Shown: positions 52,961 to 62,586 of the stretch, in pieces
Position numbering within the stretch: the stretch's first letter is position 1
Layout of the letters: the number at the start of each line of letters is the position of its first letter
Source: Corynebacterium hylobatis
Lineage (GTDB): Bacteria > Actinomycetota > Actinomycetes > Mycobacteriales > Mycobacteriaceae
Length of the DNA stretch: 64,000 nucleotides
Assembly: GCF_003955685.1 (NCBI RefSeq)
Contig: NZ_RXHJ01000006.1
Location: forward strand, 175,296-239,295
Reading direction: 5' to 3'
Notes under the pieces: model-generated
What the model was told of the DNA's origin: nothing
The model's database searches: none
What the model saw: the letters and a program-made list of their open reading frames with translations, nothing else
Program-made: the position numbers and the translations under genes

Positions 52961-54154
52961 CTTGCTTCGGGTGCCCCCGCAGGCCGCCAGCACCCAGGAC
53001 ACCTCCAGCAGGGTGTTCACCTCACCCAGGTCGGCCCCGGTCAGTTCCTCGAACCGGCGCAACCGGTAACGCAGGGTGTTCACGTGCACCGGGATGCTCT
53101 TCGCCGCGGCCGGGATATTCATCCGGTGTTCAAGGTATGCCTGCACCGACTCCACGAGGTCATCAGCAAAGCTGCCTGCCTCCCCCAGCGGGTCCAGGTA
53201 GCGCCGCTGGAGCAGGTCGGTTGTCTCCGGACTGGTGTGGATGGCCAGGCGCCAGGACAGGGTCTCCGGTTCCACCACCTGCCTGAGGCCCAGGCTGTCG
53301 GCAGCCTTCAAGGCGAGCGAGGCCGAGGCGAAGGAACGGGGCAGGTCAGCGAGCAACTCCGGCTGGCCGAGACCCACCGCCATGGCCGGACTCTCCGCCT
53401 CTCGGTCGATCTCCCCGATGACGATGCCGACGATGACGCTGGAACGCACCGTGGTGAGCAGCCGCGCTCCCCCACGCGATGCCCAGGCACGCAGTCGCTC
53501 CTCCACCCCGTTGCCCGATTCCGGATTCGCGGAGGCCGTCAATGCGCGGACGGGAACCTCGGTGGGCACGTCGTACATGGCGGCACCCCACAGCAACTCC
53601 GAGGTCTCCACCCCTTCCGCCACCACCCGGCCGATCCACGCGGAACGACGGGCCGAGTCGGCGACCGCCCGGGCGATCTCCCGGTCACGGTAGACGCCGG
53701 CGGCACGCGTGGAGAAGACATCACCCAGAGACCACAGAAGGGTCGACCATTCGAGGACCTCCTCGGCGGGGATGTCGTACTCGGGTGCCAGTTCGATGAG
53801 ATGACGCAGGATCATGATCATGCAGATCCGGAAACCGCTGAGCACACTGTCAAGGGGCACACCCTGCCCCAACCGCTCGATCGCCAGCGCCCCGGCCTCG
53901 GGGACTTCCGCCGGGGATGGTTCCCGGCCCGCCAGGATCGTCCGGATGCTGAGGTCGATGTTCCGCCGGACGGAGGCGGCCAGCATCTCCCGGTCGACCA
54001 GCTCATAACCGGGCACGGTGTCGAAGAGTCGCTGCACGATGAGATCGACGACTTCCTCGGTGTCCGTCTCCAGACGGGCGATCAGTTCCTCCCACGGCCC
54101 GTCGAGAAGTTCTCCTCGCATGTCCGGCGATGTGGTCGCTCTCAACTCGTCCAT
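52955..54154 (-). CDS. PucR/CdaR-type transcriptional regulator
   Basis: 399 aa. The C-terminal HTH_30 segment VQAYLEHRMNIPAAAKSIPVHVNTLRYRLRRF (in part) is the PucR signature; the N-terminal part is an all-helical sensory region. It lies upstream of and in the same direction as the 3-hydroxybutyrate operon and probably activates it. TACGCT is 7 nt before the ATG at 54154 (leaderless). Confidence 0.87.
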   Translation of the reverse strand: MDELRATTSPDMRGELLDGPWEELIARLETDTEEVVDLIVQRLFDTVPGYELVDREMLAASVRRNIDLSIRTILAGREPSPAEVPEAGALAIERLGQGVPLDSVLSGFRICMIMILRHLIELAPEYDIPAEEVLEWSTLLWSLGDVFSTRAAGVYRDREIARAVADSARRSAWIGRVVAEGVETSELLWGAAMYDVPTEVPVRALTASANPESGNGVEERLRAWASRGGARLLTTVRSSVIVGIVIGEIDREAESPAMAVGLGQPELLADLPRSFASASLALKAADSLGLRQVVEPETLSWRLAIHTSPETTDLLQRRYLDPLGEAGSFADDLVESVQAYLEHRMNIPAAAKSIPVHVNTLRYRLRRFEELTGADLGEVNTLLEVSWVLAACGGTRSKL

Positions 54155-54267
54155 GACATGCAGCGTAGAGGGGAAAACTGATGGCTGCCGGGGTTCCACA
54201 GGCCGGGAGGAAGTGGGACACTTCAGGAGACAGGACCACGTTCGTGAAGCACGGGAAGTGAGGGGTC

Positions 54268-55089
54268 ATGTGCCGACTCTTCGGTTTGAGCGCCGGGGAA
54301 CAGCGTGTCCGAGCCTCGTTCTGGCTGCTCAATGCCCCGGACAGTCTCCTCCTCCAGTCCTACCGGAATCCGGACGGCACAGGTCTGGGGACTTTTGATG
54401 AGGACGGGCGGCCCCGGGTGGAGAAGGCTCCGATCGCGGCCTACCTGGATACCGCCTTCGCCAGGGAAGCAAAGGAACGCCGCAGCAGTACTTTCCTGGC
54501 CCACCTGCGTTATGGCACCGGTGCGCCCGTTGCGATGCTGAACACCCACCCTTTTGAGATGGACGGCCGGTTGTGTGCCCACAACGGAATCGTCGGTGAC
54601 CTGCCGCTGCTCAGGGAGCATCTCGGTGCTGATCTGGATCGGGTACAGGGTGAGACGGACTCCGAACATGTCTTCGCACTGATCACCAGGGAAACGGCAC
54701 GGGCAGGTGGGGATGTTGTGGAGGGGGTGAGCCAGGCATTGACCTGGCTGGCGGAGAATGTGCCGGTCTACGCCGTGAATCTGATCATCACCTCAGCACA
54801 TGAGATGTGGGCTGTGCGGTGGCCCACGACCCACGACCTGTTTTTTCTCGACCAGAGGAGGCAGCCGGTGCCTGTTGAGCAGCGCACCAGCCACGGGATG
54901 CGGATCAGCTCCCCGGAGCTGGGCTTTCATCCTTCGGTGGTGGTCGCCAGCGAGGCACTCGACAGCTCCCGTGACTGGCAGTTGCTCCGGTCGGGTGAGC
55001 TGATGCACGTGGGTGCTGATCTGTCGATCACCCGCATCCCGGTGGTCGATGGCCCGCCTCGCCGACTTCTGTCGCTTGCCGACAACTGA
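54268..55089 (+). CDS. Class II glutamine amidotransferase (YafJ/EgtC-like)
   Basis: 273 aa. Cys2 directly after Met (MCRLFG) is the N-terminal nucleophile. FLAHLRYGTGAP, NTHPFEMDGR and AHNGIVGD form the Ntn hydrolase glutamine site. No synthetase domain is present. Resembles EgtC (gamma-glutamyl removal) and YafJ, but the egt genes are absent nearby, so substrate is open. Confidence 0.87.
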   Translation: MCRLFGLSAGEQRVRASFWLLNAPDSLLLQSYRNPDGTGLGTFDEDGRPRVEKAPIAAYLDTAFAREAKERRSSTFLAHLRYGTGAPVAMLNTHPFEMDGRLCAHNGIVGDLPLLREHLGADLDRVQGETDSEHVFALITRETARAGGDVVEGVSQALTWLAENVPVYAVNLIITSAHEMWAVRWPTTHDLFFLDQRRQPVPVEQRTSHGMRISSPELGFHPSVVVASEALDSSRDWQLLRSGELMHVGADLSITRIPVVDGPPRRLLSLADN

Positions 55090-55105
55090 TCCGGGAGGCA
55101 TCTAC

Positions 55106-56095
55106 TCAGGCGCAGCCCCGCTGGGCGCCCAGCCAGTTCCTCGCCTCATCCATTGCGTCGTCAGTCACCTCGTCGGGATCGATCGGGGTGTCGTTGAAGA
55201 TCTCCCCCGTACGGTCCTTCACCTGCACGACGGTGAGCATCATCTGGGCCTGGTCCGGCATGGTCACCACCATGTTCCCGGTGGTGTAGCCCGCGGTCGG
55301 CACGCCGAAACTGCGCGCGTTGTCCAGACCGCGGAAAGCCAGCATGGTCATCTCCCCGGAGCTGCCCGTCATCTCATCGACGAGCACCGCGACCGGCAGG
55401 TTGTGCTTATCGACGCCCTCGATGCCCACCATGCTGCCTCCCCCGCGCACGCTGTTCCCCTCGATCACCACTGGCTGCTCACTGTGACGATCCACGAAAG
55501 ACATCGCCGGCCCGTCCGGCAGCAGCCCGGACAGCCCGCCAAGCATGGGCCCCATGTCCCCACCGGTGTTGCCACGCAGATCCACGACCACCACACAGGC
55601 ACCCTGTCCGATCGCTTCTTCGAGGCCATAGGCGAGGGTCTCCGCATAGACCTGGGAATCATCCTCGAGGCGGTGGGCCGGCACCGTGGCAACAGCGATC
55701 CGGTCCTGCACGGTCACCGTCGGTTGCTCAGCTGACGTAGCCAGATAGTCACTCATCTCCTCCGGACTGAGCAGGCGGGAGTGTTTACCACCCGCGGCGA
55801 TGAGGGCGGCATTGAGCTCATCGTGGATCTCATCGATGTCTTCAGCCTGTCCAGCAGCTTGCTCCGCCGCTGCCCGGGCACGCTCAAACTCAGGAGATGC
55901 CGCATAAACCCCACGTTGCTGCACCGTGTCGAGCACGACGGCGGCATAACGTTCCGGGGTGGGCGGAAGCACGAAGATCGGCCGACCCAGTATCGCGGCA
56001 CCGTAGGTCGGACCCCAGATATAGAGCACCACTACCGCGACCACCGCCAGAATGAGGACAAGGCCCGAGCAACCGATCAGCATCTTTTTAACCAC
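55106..56095 (-). CDS. S41-family C-terminal processing-like protease, membrane anchored
   Basis: About 329 aa from GTG 56095 (AAGGTGG about 7 nt upstream); ATG 56083 is an alternative. One N-terminal helix (LVLILAVVAVVVLYIWG) anchors it, with the protease domain outside. VVVDLRGNTGGDM, the catalytic Ser in MTGSSGEMT and VPTAGYTTGN match tail-specific proteases; no PDZ domain is visible. Convergent with the amidotransferase gene. Confidence 0.82.
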   Translation of the reverse strand: MVKKMLIGCSGLVLILAVVAVVVLYIWGPTYGAAILGRPIFVLPPTPERYAAVVLDTVQQRGVYAASPEFERARAAAEQAAGQAEDIDEIHDELNAALIAAGGKHSRLLSPEEMSDYLATSAEQPTVTVQDRIAVATVPAHRLEDDSQVYAETLAYGLEEAIGQGACVVVVDLRGNTGGDMGPMLGGLSGLLPDGPAMSFVDRHSEQPVVIEGNSVRGGGSMVGIEGVDKHNLPVAVLVDEMTGSSGEMTMLAFRGLDNARSFGVPTAGYTTGNMVVTMPDQAQMMLTVVQVKDRTGEIFNDTPIDPDEVTDDAMDEARNWLGAQRGCA

Positions 56096-56559
56096 GGTCG
56101 GCCACCTTAACGGCGAACTAATCCAACAACTATCGGGGAGGGCCGGGGATGGGGTGAGGGTGAACCCTGAGAGACTCGTCACCCCCACCCTGGAATCATG
56201 CAGCATGATGTCGCACTCACCGCGGCACTCTACCCCAGAGTATCCACTGTTCAGCGCTGTATCCCAGCGCAGTAGGCGCACCGATTTCTATGCAGCCCCC
56301 CGGATACGTGGGGCGCAACCCGACCGATTTTTGAAGTACCACTATCGCTGGGCGTCGATTCATGGCACACTGAGTGCTGATCGCGGTTTCTGTGCGCAGT
56401 GTCTAGGCGCTCGCAGGAGATATTCACGCGAGCGCCTGGTTTTCCTCAACCGCGCAGTAACTGCCGCGGTTGATGGTTTACGAGGAGTTCCAACGATCCG
56501 GGCGTCAGTGAATCATGCTGACGAACGTAGCATCACCTCATCAGGAAATAGGTATAGAT
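56096..56559 (+). promoter_or_regulatory. Intergenic region with structured leader of the cold-shock gene
   Basis: 464 bp without a gene. Two consecutive hairpins lie 90-155 nt before the csp start: AGGCGCTCGC/GCGAGCGCCT (56405-56437) and CAACCGCG-CAG/CTG-C-CGCGGTTG (56447-56472). They likely belong to a long csp 5' UTR; the first is followed by GGTTTTCC and could attenuate. No gene upstream on this strand needs a terminator here. Confidence 0.5.
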
Positions 56560-56763
56560 ATGGCACAGGGAACTGTGAAGTGGTTCAACGGCGAGAAGGG
56601 CTTCGGCTTCATCGCCCCCAACGATGGATCCGCTGATCTCTTCGTCCACTACTCCGAGATCCAGGGCAGCGGCTTCCGCACCCTCGAGGAGAACCAGCCG
56701 GTCGAGTTCGAGGTCGGCGAGGGTGCCAAGGGCCCCCAGGCTCAGCAGGTTCACCCGCTCTAA
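56560..56763 (+). CDS. Cold shock protein (CspA family)
   Basis: 67 aa single OB-fold with RNP1 [10 protein letters not shown] and RNP2 DLFVHYSEI. Binds single-stranded RNA/DNA as an RNA chaperone. TAGG lies 8 nt before the ATG. The long structured leader and the terminator downstream indicate a monocistronic, post-transcriptionally tuned gene. Confidence 0.96.
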   Translation: MAQGTVKWFNGEKGFGFIAPNDGSADLFVHYSEIQGSGFRTLEENQPVEFEVGEGAKGPQAQQVHPL

Positions 56764-56784
56764 GCCGAGCGCTCGTTAAAGAAT

Positions 56785-56816
56785 AACCGCCCACCTTCGG
56801 GTGCGGCGGTTTTTTC
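56785..56816 (+). terminator. Intrinsic terminator of the csp gene
   Basis: ACCGCC-CACC stem with TTCG tetraloop and GGTG-C-GGCGGT, followed by TTTTTT. Confidence 0.9.
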
Positions 56817-56849
56817 TCGTCTCTGGGCCAGGTGCAGTGGCCCTCGCTT

Positions 56850-57431
56850 TCACCCTTCCGGTTCCTCGTCCAGTGATGCCCTGGCCATCCGCTGCAGCAT
56901 TCTCGATACAGCCTCGAGGTCCGCCTCTGAATGCGCGACCAGTTCAGCACCGCGTTGAATGGCAGCGTCGATCAGGGGCAGGGAGGCCGGAGAGATACCC
57001 CCCAGCAGCTTGTGGAGCGTGGGTTCCATCTCAGCATGGGATGCCTGGACCCGCTCATCAGCGTAGGCCTCCGGGTATTGCTGAGCTGCGGTTATCAACG
57101 GGCCGTGGGATCCGCCGAGGAATAGTCGGAGAGTGGCGTCGACGTAGACCGCCAGACGGTCACCGGGGTCGTCACCGGCGTTGGACATCAGATCAGACAG
57201 CTCGGTGATCCACTCGTCGATCGCCATGATCAGCAGTTGGATCAACAGATCCGTCCGCGAAGTCGCGTAGAGGTAGATGCTGGATCGGGCGAGACCGACC
57301 TCGGCAGCGACGTCGGTGATTGTCGGCATCTGGCCCTCACCGTCAACGATGAGCCGTTCCGCCGCGGCGAGCACAGCGCGGTGCTGAACGGCGCGGTGCT
57401 TAGCCACGGTAGGCTCCGAGATTCTGGGCAT
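56850..57431 (-). CDS. TetR-family regulator
   Basis: 193 aa. HTH about 20-65: TITDVAAEVGLARSSIYLYATSRTDLL (in part), then a helical ligand domain. It starts 9 bp after the ABC ATPase stop; TAAGCT (57438-57443) 6 nt before its ATG could give a separate leaderless transcript. Probably regulates the ABC operon it ends. Confidence 0.9.
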   Translation of the reverse strand: MPRISEPTVAKHRAVQHRAVLAAAERLIVDGEGQMPTITDVAAEVGLARSSIYLYATSRTDLLIQLLIMAIDEWITELSDLMSNAGDDPGDRLAVYVDATLRLFLGGSHGPLITAAQQYPEAYADERVQASHAEMEPTLHKLLGGISPASLPLIDAAIQRGAELVAHSEADLEAVSRMLQRMARASLDEEPEG

Positions 57432-57440
57432 ATATCGAGC

Positions 57441-58118
57441 TTAGCCCCTCGGAGTCAGCCGCCCATCCACCATTTCGTAGACCCAGTCGCAGTGCTCGAG
57501 GACATCCTGGTCGTGGGTGACCATCACGCCGGCCACACCGACCTGGTGGCATTCCTCCGCGAGCAGGGCCACGATCTCGTGGGAGCGGTGGCGGTCAAGT
57601 GCTGCGGTGGGCTCATCGACCAGCAGCAGTTTCGGGTTGCCGACCAGCGCGCGGGCGATACCGATGCGCTGGCGCTCGCCACCGGACAAGGTGGCGGGGC
57701 GGTGGCCGGCACGGTGGGACATGCCGACGGCCTCGAGAAGTTCATCGTTGCTGCGTCGGCCACGTGTGCCCACCACGCGGGCCGCCAACTCCAGTTGGTC
57801 GCGGGCGCGCAGAGCCGAGGGCAGATTACCGGAGGACTGGAAGACAAAGCCGACGTGCTCACGACGGATGCGGGCCAGCTCGGCATCGTCGAAACCCGTG
57901 ATTTCTTCGTTCGCGACCTGGACCCGGCCAGAATCGGGGGTGGTCAGGGCGCCGGCCACTGCCAGCAGGGTGGATTTACCCGAGCCGGAGGGGCCGACGA
58001 CAGCGACGAATTCTCCGGGGTGGACGGTCAGGCTCACACCGTCCAGGGCATGGACCTGGGATTCGCCGTCGCCGTAGCTGACGCGGACGTCGTCAAGGAT
58101 GAGTGCGGGTGTGGTCAT
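57441..58118 (-). CDS. ABC transporter ATPase (LolD/MacB-type)
   Basis: 225 aa. Walker A GPSGSGKST, Q-loop VFQSSGNLP, signature LSGGERQRIGIARAL, Walker B LLLVDEPTAALD. Pairs with the FtsX/MacB-type permease whose stop overlaps its ATG by 4 nt. Such pairs export peptides, lipids or antibiotics or act in envelope signalling; none use a soluble binding protein. Confidence 0.92.
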   Translation of the reverse strand: MTTPALILDDVRVSYGDGESQVHALDGVSLTVHPGEFVAVVGPSGSGKSTLLAVAGALTTPDSGRVQVANEEITGFDDAELARIRREHVGFVFQSSGNLPSALRARDQLELAARVVGTRGRRSNDELLEAVGMSHRAGHRPATLSGGERQRIGIARALVGNPKLLLVDEPTAALDRHRSHEIVALLAEECHQVGVAGVMVTHDQDVLEHCDWVYEMVDGRLTPRG

Positions 58119-59263
58119 CGGTTCTCCCCCAGTGCGGTGAGCGGATCGGTACGGGTGACGCGGAAGACGGCGATGAGGGCGCCGAGTAGCCCGGAGCCAA
58201 ACAACAGGGCCGCCCCACCGAAGATCGGTGCGGCCTCGGTGGCGTACGGCATGGCGGTGCTCTCCAGCCACAGGCCGAGGCCGACAGCCAGCACCACACC
58301 GGTGGCGATGGACAATGCGAGGATGATCACGGCCTGGCCCAGGCTGTCGCGCAGGAGGTATCCCTTGGTGGCACCCATGGCACGCATCACGGCGATATCG
58401 CCGGATCGCTGGATGGTCCAGACCAGGAAGAAGGCACCCGTGACCAGGGCGGTGATGATGTAGAGGAACCATTCGATCATGGACAGGGTCATCGTCTCAG
58501 CGGTATAACCCGGCGAGGACGCGAAGCTCTGCTCCAGGGTGCGCACGTCCAGGCCCGAATCAGCAGTGAGCGTCTCGGTGTCTGCGCCTCCCGAGGTCTG
58601 GGCGACGATGACGGAGGCCTCACCGTAGGCACTGGCCGGGGCGCCCTCACCGGAGCGGGCTCCGGCGTGGACCTCCTGCCAGACGTCCAGCGGAACATAG
58701 GCGAGAGCAACATGGCCGAAGGTGCGCTGATCCTCGGTGAAACCGATGACGGTGAGTTCGGTCTCCAGGCGGTCGATTGTGATGGTGTCGCCGAGGGCGA
58801 TGCCGGCGTCCTCCAACGTCGAGGAGACGACGATTTCATGCGGAGTCGGGGTGGGCTGCCCCTCGACCCGCTGCGGACTCATCGCAGGCAACCCCTCGGG
58901 CGCCAGGAAAGAGTCCGGCTCCAGGCCGATGAGGGTCAGGTCCACCGCGATGGCATCCTGGTTTCGTGCGTTGACGAGGGTCAGACCCATCGGCGTGGCG
59001 GTCTCCACGCTCTCGCTGGCCAGCAGCTCATCGGTTGCGGAGAGGTCAACGACAGATCGGGTGAAGGCGGAATCGGTTTGTGTGCCGTCCTGGAAAGCAA
59101 TGACGTCAGCGTTCATTGCTTTCAGGCCCGATACGCCGTCGTTGACCAGACCGGCGGTAAGTCCGGAGATGATCACGACAAGGATGGACATCAGGGCCAG
59201 AACCAGGCCCATGAGAAGAAAACGGGTACGCGCGAAGAACATGTCGCGCCAAGCTAAGAACAT
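58115..59263 (-). CDS. ABC transporter permease (FtsX/DevC-like)
   Basis: 382 aa. One helix near the N-terminus, a large extracytoplasmic domain (about 45-265), then three helices with the conserved DIAVMRAMGATKGYLL loop. DevC/MacB-like half transporter. First gene of the permease-ATPase-TetR group. Confidence 0.88.
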   Translation of the reverse strand: MFLAWRDMFFARTRFLLMGLVLALMSILVVIISGLTAGLVNDGVSGLKAMNADVIAFQDGTQTDSAFTRSVVDLSATDELLASESVETATPMGLTLVNARNQDAIAVDLTLIGLEPDSFLAPEGLPAMSPQRVEGQPTPTPHEIVVSSTLEDAGIALGDTITIDRLETELTVIGFTEDQRTFGHVALAYVPLDVWQEVHAGARSGEGAPASAYGEASVIVAQTSGGADTETLTADSGLDVRTLEQSFASSPGYTAETMTLSMIEWFLYIITALVTGAFFLVWTIQRSGDIAVMRAMGATKGYLLRDSLGQAVIILALSIATGVVLAVGLGLWLESTAMPYATEAAPIFGGAALLFGSGLLGALIAVFRVTRTDPLTALGENR

Positions 59264-59632
59264 GAGAAGAAGGCTCCCGAGGTTGATCGTGGGGCTACGG
59301 CAGCCGCTTATCGACGCCGCGTCACCATCTTAACGACGCAGTGTCGGTTAAATTTCATTCTCCTGCTCAGCGGCCCTGTTTCACGGCTGGAACCGTGAGT
59401 ACACAGCTCCTCGGAGGACATGCCGGCTTCAGGGGACGCTTCAAGAAACCTCCAGCCGCCGCCCTGAACATCCGCGGGGCCTCAACCACGGACCTGGCGC
59501 CTGCAGTTGTCTCCGGCACCGGAGATCTGAACCGCTGTTTTCAGCCTCTTCCCCGTTCTGCCACTCCGGAAGATCATGGGGTCAACGAACACCAAGCCCC
59601 TGTTCAAGGGTGACTTCCCGTAACAACCCGGG
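59264..59632. other. Intergenic region, no supported gene
   Basis: 369 bp between AraC and ABC permease genes, both on the minus strand. A 90-codon plus frame lacks any homology-like pattern. Small dyads TCACGG-N6-CCGTGA (near 59390) and CTCCGG-CA-CCGGAG (near 59511) are present; function unknown. Confidence 0.4.
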
Positions 59633-60616
59633 CTACAGCATGCCGCGGGAAATGAGCGCTTTCCGACGAAACTCGGCGGGAGTGCATCCTTCAATGCGCT
59701 TGAACACCTGCCCGAAATGCGAGGGGTTCTGCACGCCCCATCTCTGCAGGATTTTCTCTACCGGCACTACCGCGAACTCCTCCAGCGCCAGGTCTGCTCT
59801 GACCCGCTCCAGTCGCCGGGACCGGATGTGACTGGCACATGTCATTCCCGCATGTTTGAAGGTCTGGTGCAGGTATCGAACAGAAATATGGGCGGCATCC
59901 GCCACCATCTGTGGGTTCAGTTCGGGATCCGACAGGTTCGTCTCAATGAAGACGAGACACTGCTCCAGCAGATCCACGGCCTGGGACTGAGGGGCATCCC
60001 CTTCGGGTATATACAGGTCGGCCAGCATCGCCTCGATGAGGCCGACCAGATGGTTTGCCACCGCTGCCCGCGTTGACGACGTGAGTGTGGGCGCTGCCGG
60101 GAACAGTCCTGTCAGAAAACTCAGGACCGGTGGGGCCAGGCCCTGGCCTCCATCGAAGGAAAGCGCACCCAGTTCGTCCCATCGCTGTGGTCTCGTATGG
60201 AGGCGGTCGACCGGGATGCGGACACTGCGGCTCTGGTAGTTGCCGTAGCACTCGAGCTGGGCCGGCTTGCTGGACAAGTACAAACCGATCTGGCCGGGAG
60301 TCAGCTGAACCTGTTTTCCGTGCTGGGTGAGTTTCAGCATGCCGTCGATCTGGAAGGTGACGATGACATACTCGTCGTCGTCCTTCCTGATGTGCTCGTC
60401 GGTGCGTTCGGCGATGTGGTCCCCGGTCGTCATGGAGAAGACGCTGGCGCTGAGGAAATTGGCGGCCTCGAAATCGCCCTGGAATGCGTGGTTGTCCTGG
60501 ACTGCGAACCGGAACGGCATGAGATCGGTGCCCACTCTTTCGCTCCAGGTTTCGAGATTCTGGCGGCGGTCACTGGCCCCGATACTCACTCCGTCCAGAC
60601 GCAATTTATGCTCCAT
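59633..60616 (-). CDS. AraC-family regulator of the adjacent aromatic operon
   Basis: 327 aa. N-terminal AraC-binding-like cupin region, C-terminal double HTH (HISVRYLHQTFKHAGMTCASHIRSRRLER and PSHFGQVFKRIEGCTPAEFRR, both partial). ATG 60616 is preferred over 60649, which adds a Cys-rich odd start. Divergent from the monooxygenase operon, so it is its probable activator. Confidence 0.9.
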   Translation of the reverse strand: MEHKLRLDGVSIGASDRRQNLETWSERVGTDLMPFRFAVQDNHAFQGDFEAANFLSASVFSMTTGDHIAERTDEHIRKDDDEYVIVTFQIDGMLKLTQHGKQVQLTPGQIGLYLSSKPAQLECYGNYQSRSVRIPVDRLHTRPQRWDELGALSFDGGQGLAPPVLSFLTGLFPAAPTLTSSTRAAVANHLVGLIEAMLADLYIPEGDAPQSQAVDLLEQCLVFIETNLSDPELNPQMVADAAHISVRYLHQTFKHAGMTCASHIRSRRLERVRADLALEEFAVVPVEKILQRWGVQNPSHFGQVFKRIEGCTPAEFRRKALISRGML

Positions 60617-60753
60617 GCCACATGAACATAGCACTATGGCGCAAATCATAAGTGTGCACGGAATCGAGATGGGTGCTCACGCAATCGATAGGGCAAGTGA
60701 TGTGATCTCTCTTACATTATGGGAACACCGCCACACCGAGAGCAAGGAAGAGC

Positions 60754-61965
60754 ATGACTGCAACGTTGAAAACCCCGAACCGCGCCGGCCTCAACCCGGG
60801 ACACGAGTTTGAAGCACTCATGGACCGTCTCGACGGCATCACGGACCTCCTTCGAGCCAACGGTGAGAAGAACGAGGAGCTGGGGCACCTGACCGATGAG
60901 AGCTTCCAGGCGCTGAAGGACGTCGGTGCCTTCAAGATCGGCATCCCGGAAGAACTGGGCGGGTACGAGCTGAAGCCCACCCAGACACTCGCCGTCCTGG
61001 AGAAGGTGTCCCAGGCGGATCCGGCCTCCGGTTGGGTGCTCATGGTGCTCCAGATGATTTCCGGGACCACCGCCGCCTACCTGCCGGAGGAGGCACAGCG
61101 CGAGCTGTTCCCCGGGAATGGCGAGTACGCTCTCGTCGCCGGACAGGGCACCCGGTTCGGCAAGGCCAAGCGTGTCGACGGAGGCTACCTGGTCACCGGA
61201 AACTGGTTCTTCGGCTCGGGCATGCCCCACGCGAACTGGATCCACACCGGTGCCATCGATGAGGAGAGCGGCCGCGTCATGATGGTGCACTTCCCCCGGG
61301 AGAAGGCCAGCCTTGACGGTAACTGGGATGTCCTCGGACTGCGCGCCACCGGCAGCATCGACTACTCCTGCGAGGACGTGTTTGTCCCGGACGCCTACGT
61401 CTACGAGCCCAACACCACCGACCCCCTGGCCGGTGGCGCCCTGTACAAGACCGGGCTGGCACTGATGTCCGGAATCTGTCACACCGGCTGGGCACTCGGC
61501 GTCGGCCGTCGCTTCCTTGATGAGATGCAGGCGCACGCCGCCAAGAAGAAGAATCAGCCCGGTGCCTCCACCAACACCGACCAGTTCTACGCCGAATACG
61601 CCCAGGCTGAGGCACGGATGCGTTCTGCACGAGCATGGGCGATGGAGGTGTGGGGGGACAACGAACGCAGCCTTGATGCCGGTGAGAAGTTGACCATGCA
61701 GCAGGAGACGCTGACCCGCCTCGTTCTCAACAACACCACCTGGGCCGCCCACGACGTCAGCCAGACCGTCCACCTGTGGTCCGCCACCGCTCTTGCCCGC
61801 CGTGGTGATCTTCAGCGGACGTTCCGCGACATGCATATCGGCACCGGCCATGTCACCAGTGGCCCCGTGGTCCTGCAGCAGGTCGGAAAGTACCTCGCAG
61901 GCCTGGCCACCCCTGATGCCCACTGGAACTTCTTCAACCTCGAAGAACCGACCCCGTTCGAATGA
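60754..61965 (+). CDS. Acyl-CoA dehydrogenase-fold flavin-dependent monooxygenase
   Basis: 403 aa. Group D type: KIGIPEELGGYELKP, NWFFGSGMPHANW, DVLGLRATGSIDYSCEDVFVP, and a C-terminal DMHIGTGHV. These features are shared with HsaA/HpaB-like two-component phenol hydroxylases that take FADH2 or FMNH2 from a reductase; the reductase is the next gene. Predicted ring hydroxylation feeding hydroxyquinol-type intermediates. Confidence 0.85.
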   Translation: MTATLKTPNRAGLNPGHEFEALMDRLDGITDLLRANGEKNEELGHLTDESFQALKDVGAFKIGIPEELGGYELKPTQTLAVLEKVSQADPASGWVLMVLQMISGTTAAYLPEEAQRELFPGNGEYALVAGQGTRFGKAKRVDGGYLVTGNWFFGSGMPHANWIHTGAIDEESGRVMMVHFPREKASLDGNWDVLGLRATGSIDYSCEDVFVPDAYVYEPNTTDPLAGGALYKTGLALMSGICHTGWALGVGRRFLDEMQAHAAKKKNQPGASTNTDQFYAEYAQAEARMRSARAWAMEVWGDNERSLDAGEKLTMQQETLTRLVLNNTTWAAHDVSQTVHLWSATALARRGDLQRTFRDMHIGTGHVTSGPVVLQQVGKYLAGLATPDAHWNFFNLEEPTPFE

Positions 61966-61990
61966 CAAGCGAGAAAGAAAGAGGAAAGCC

Positions 61991-62536
61991 ATGTCCATGA
62001 TGACTGCGGTCCCGACCAGGACCCTACCGACAGAAATGTCCCAGGATTTCCGTAACGCCTTTCGAACCCATCCCGCAGGTGTCGCCATCGTCACCGCCGA
62101 CCCAGGAACCGGACCGGTCGGCCTGACCGCCACCAGCGTCAGCAGCGTGTCCGCCGATCCGCCGACGATCGCCCTCAACCTGTCCGCCCTTTCCCGTTCC
62201 GCCGACAAGATCCGCGCTGCAGAGCACGTGGTGGTCCACCTCCTGGGCCGGGAGCAGCTCGATCTGGCTCAACTGTTCGCCACCCCCGGCGCCGACCGCT
62301 TCGGTGACACCTCCCTGTGGGATCGACTCCCGACGGGAGAACCGTACCTCCTGAATTCCCGTGTATGGATGCGCGGAAAGATCGTCGGCTCCATTGATGT
62401 CAACGGGTCCACGCTGGCAGCCATCGAACTGGTGGAAACTCACGTCGACACCTCCGTGGAGACTGCCCCGCTGGTCTACTGCAGCCGGACGTGGCATGAG
62501 CTCTCAGAGATGAGCTCCGTGAATCCGACCGAGTGA
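61991..62536 (+). CDS. Flavin reductase (FMN/FAD:NADH)
   Basis: 181 aa of the flavin_reduct fold: RNAFRTHPAGVAIVTA, GLTATSVSSVSADPP, GREQLDLAQLFA. Supplies reduced flavin to the monooxygenase 25 bp upstream. GAGGA precedes the ATG at 61991. Confidence 0.9.
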   Translation: MSMMTAVPTRTLPTEMSQDFRNAFRTHPAGVAIVTADPGTGPVGLTATSVSSVSADPPTIALNLSALSRSADKIRAAEHVVVHLLGREQLDLAQLFATPGADRFGDTSLWDRLPTGEPYLLNSRVWMRGKIVGSIDVNGSTLAAIELVETHVDTSVETAPLVYCSRTWHELSEMSSVNPTE

Positions 62537-62586
62537 CCTCAGAACATCACTTCCCCCCCTCACCTGCAGAAATCCAGGAGACCCCC

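Noticed and set aside
59377..59402. Third parS site (TGTTTCACG...)
   Set aside because: Only the left half matches; the right half is unrelated sequence, so it is a chance half site.
59341..59613. 90-codon plus frame in the gap after the AraC gene
   Set aside because: No SD at a proper distance, no recognisable domain, and codon use unlike neighbours.
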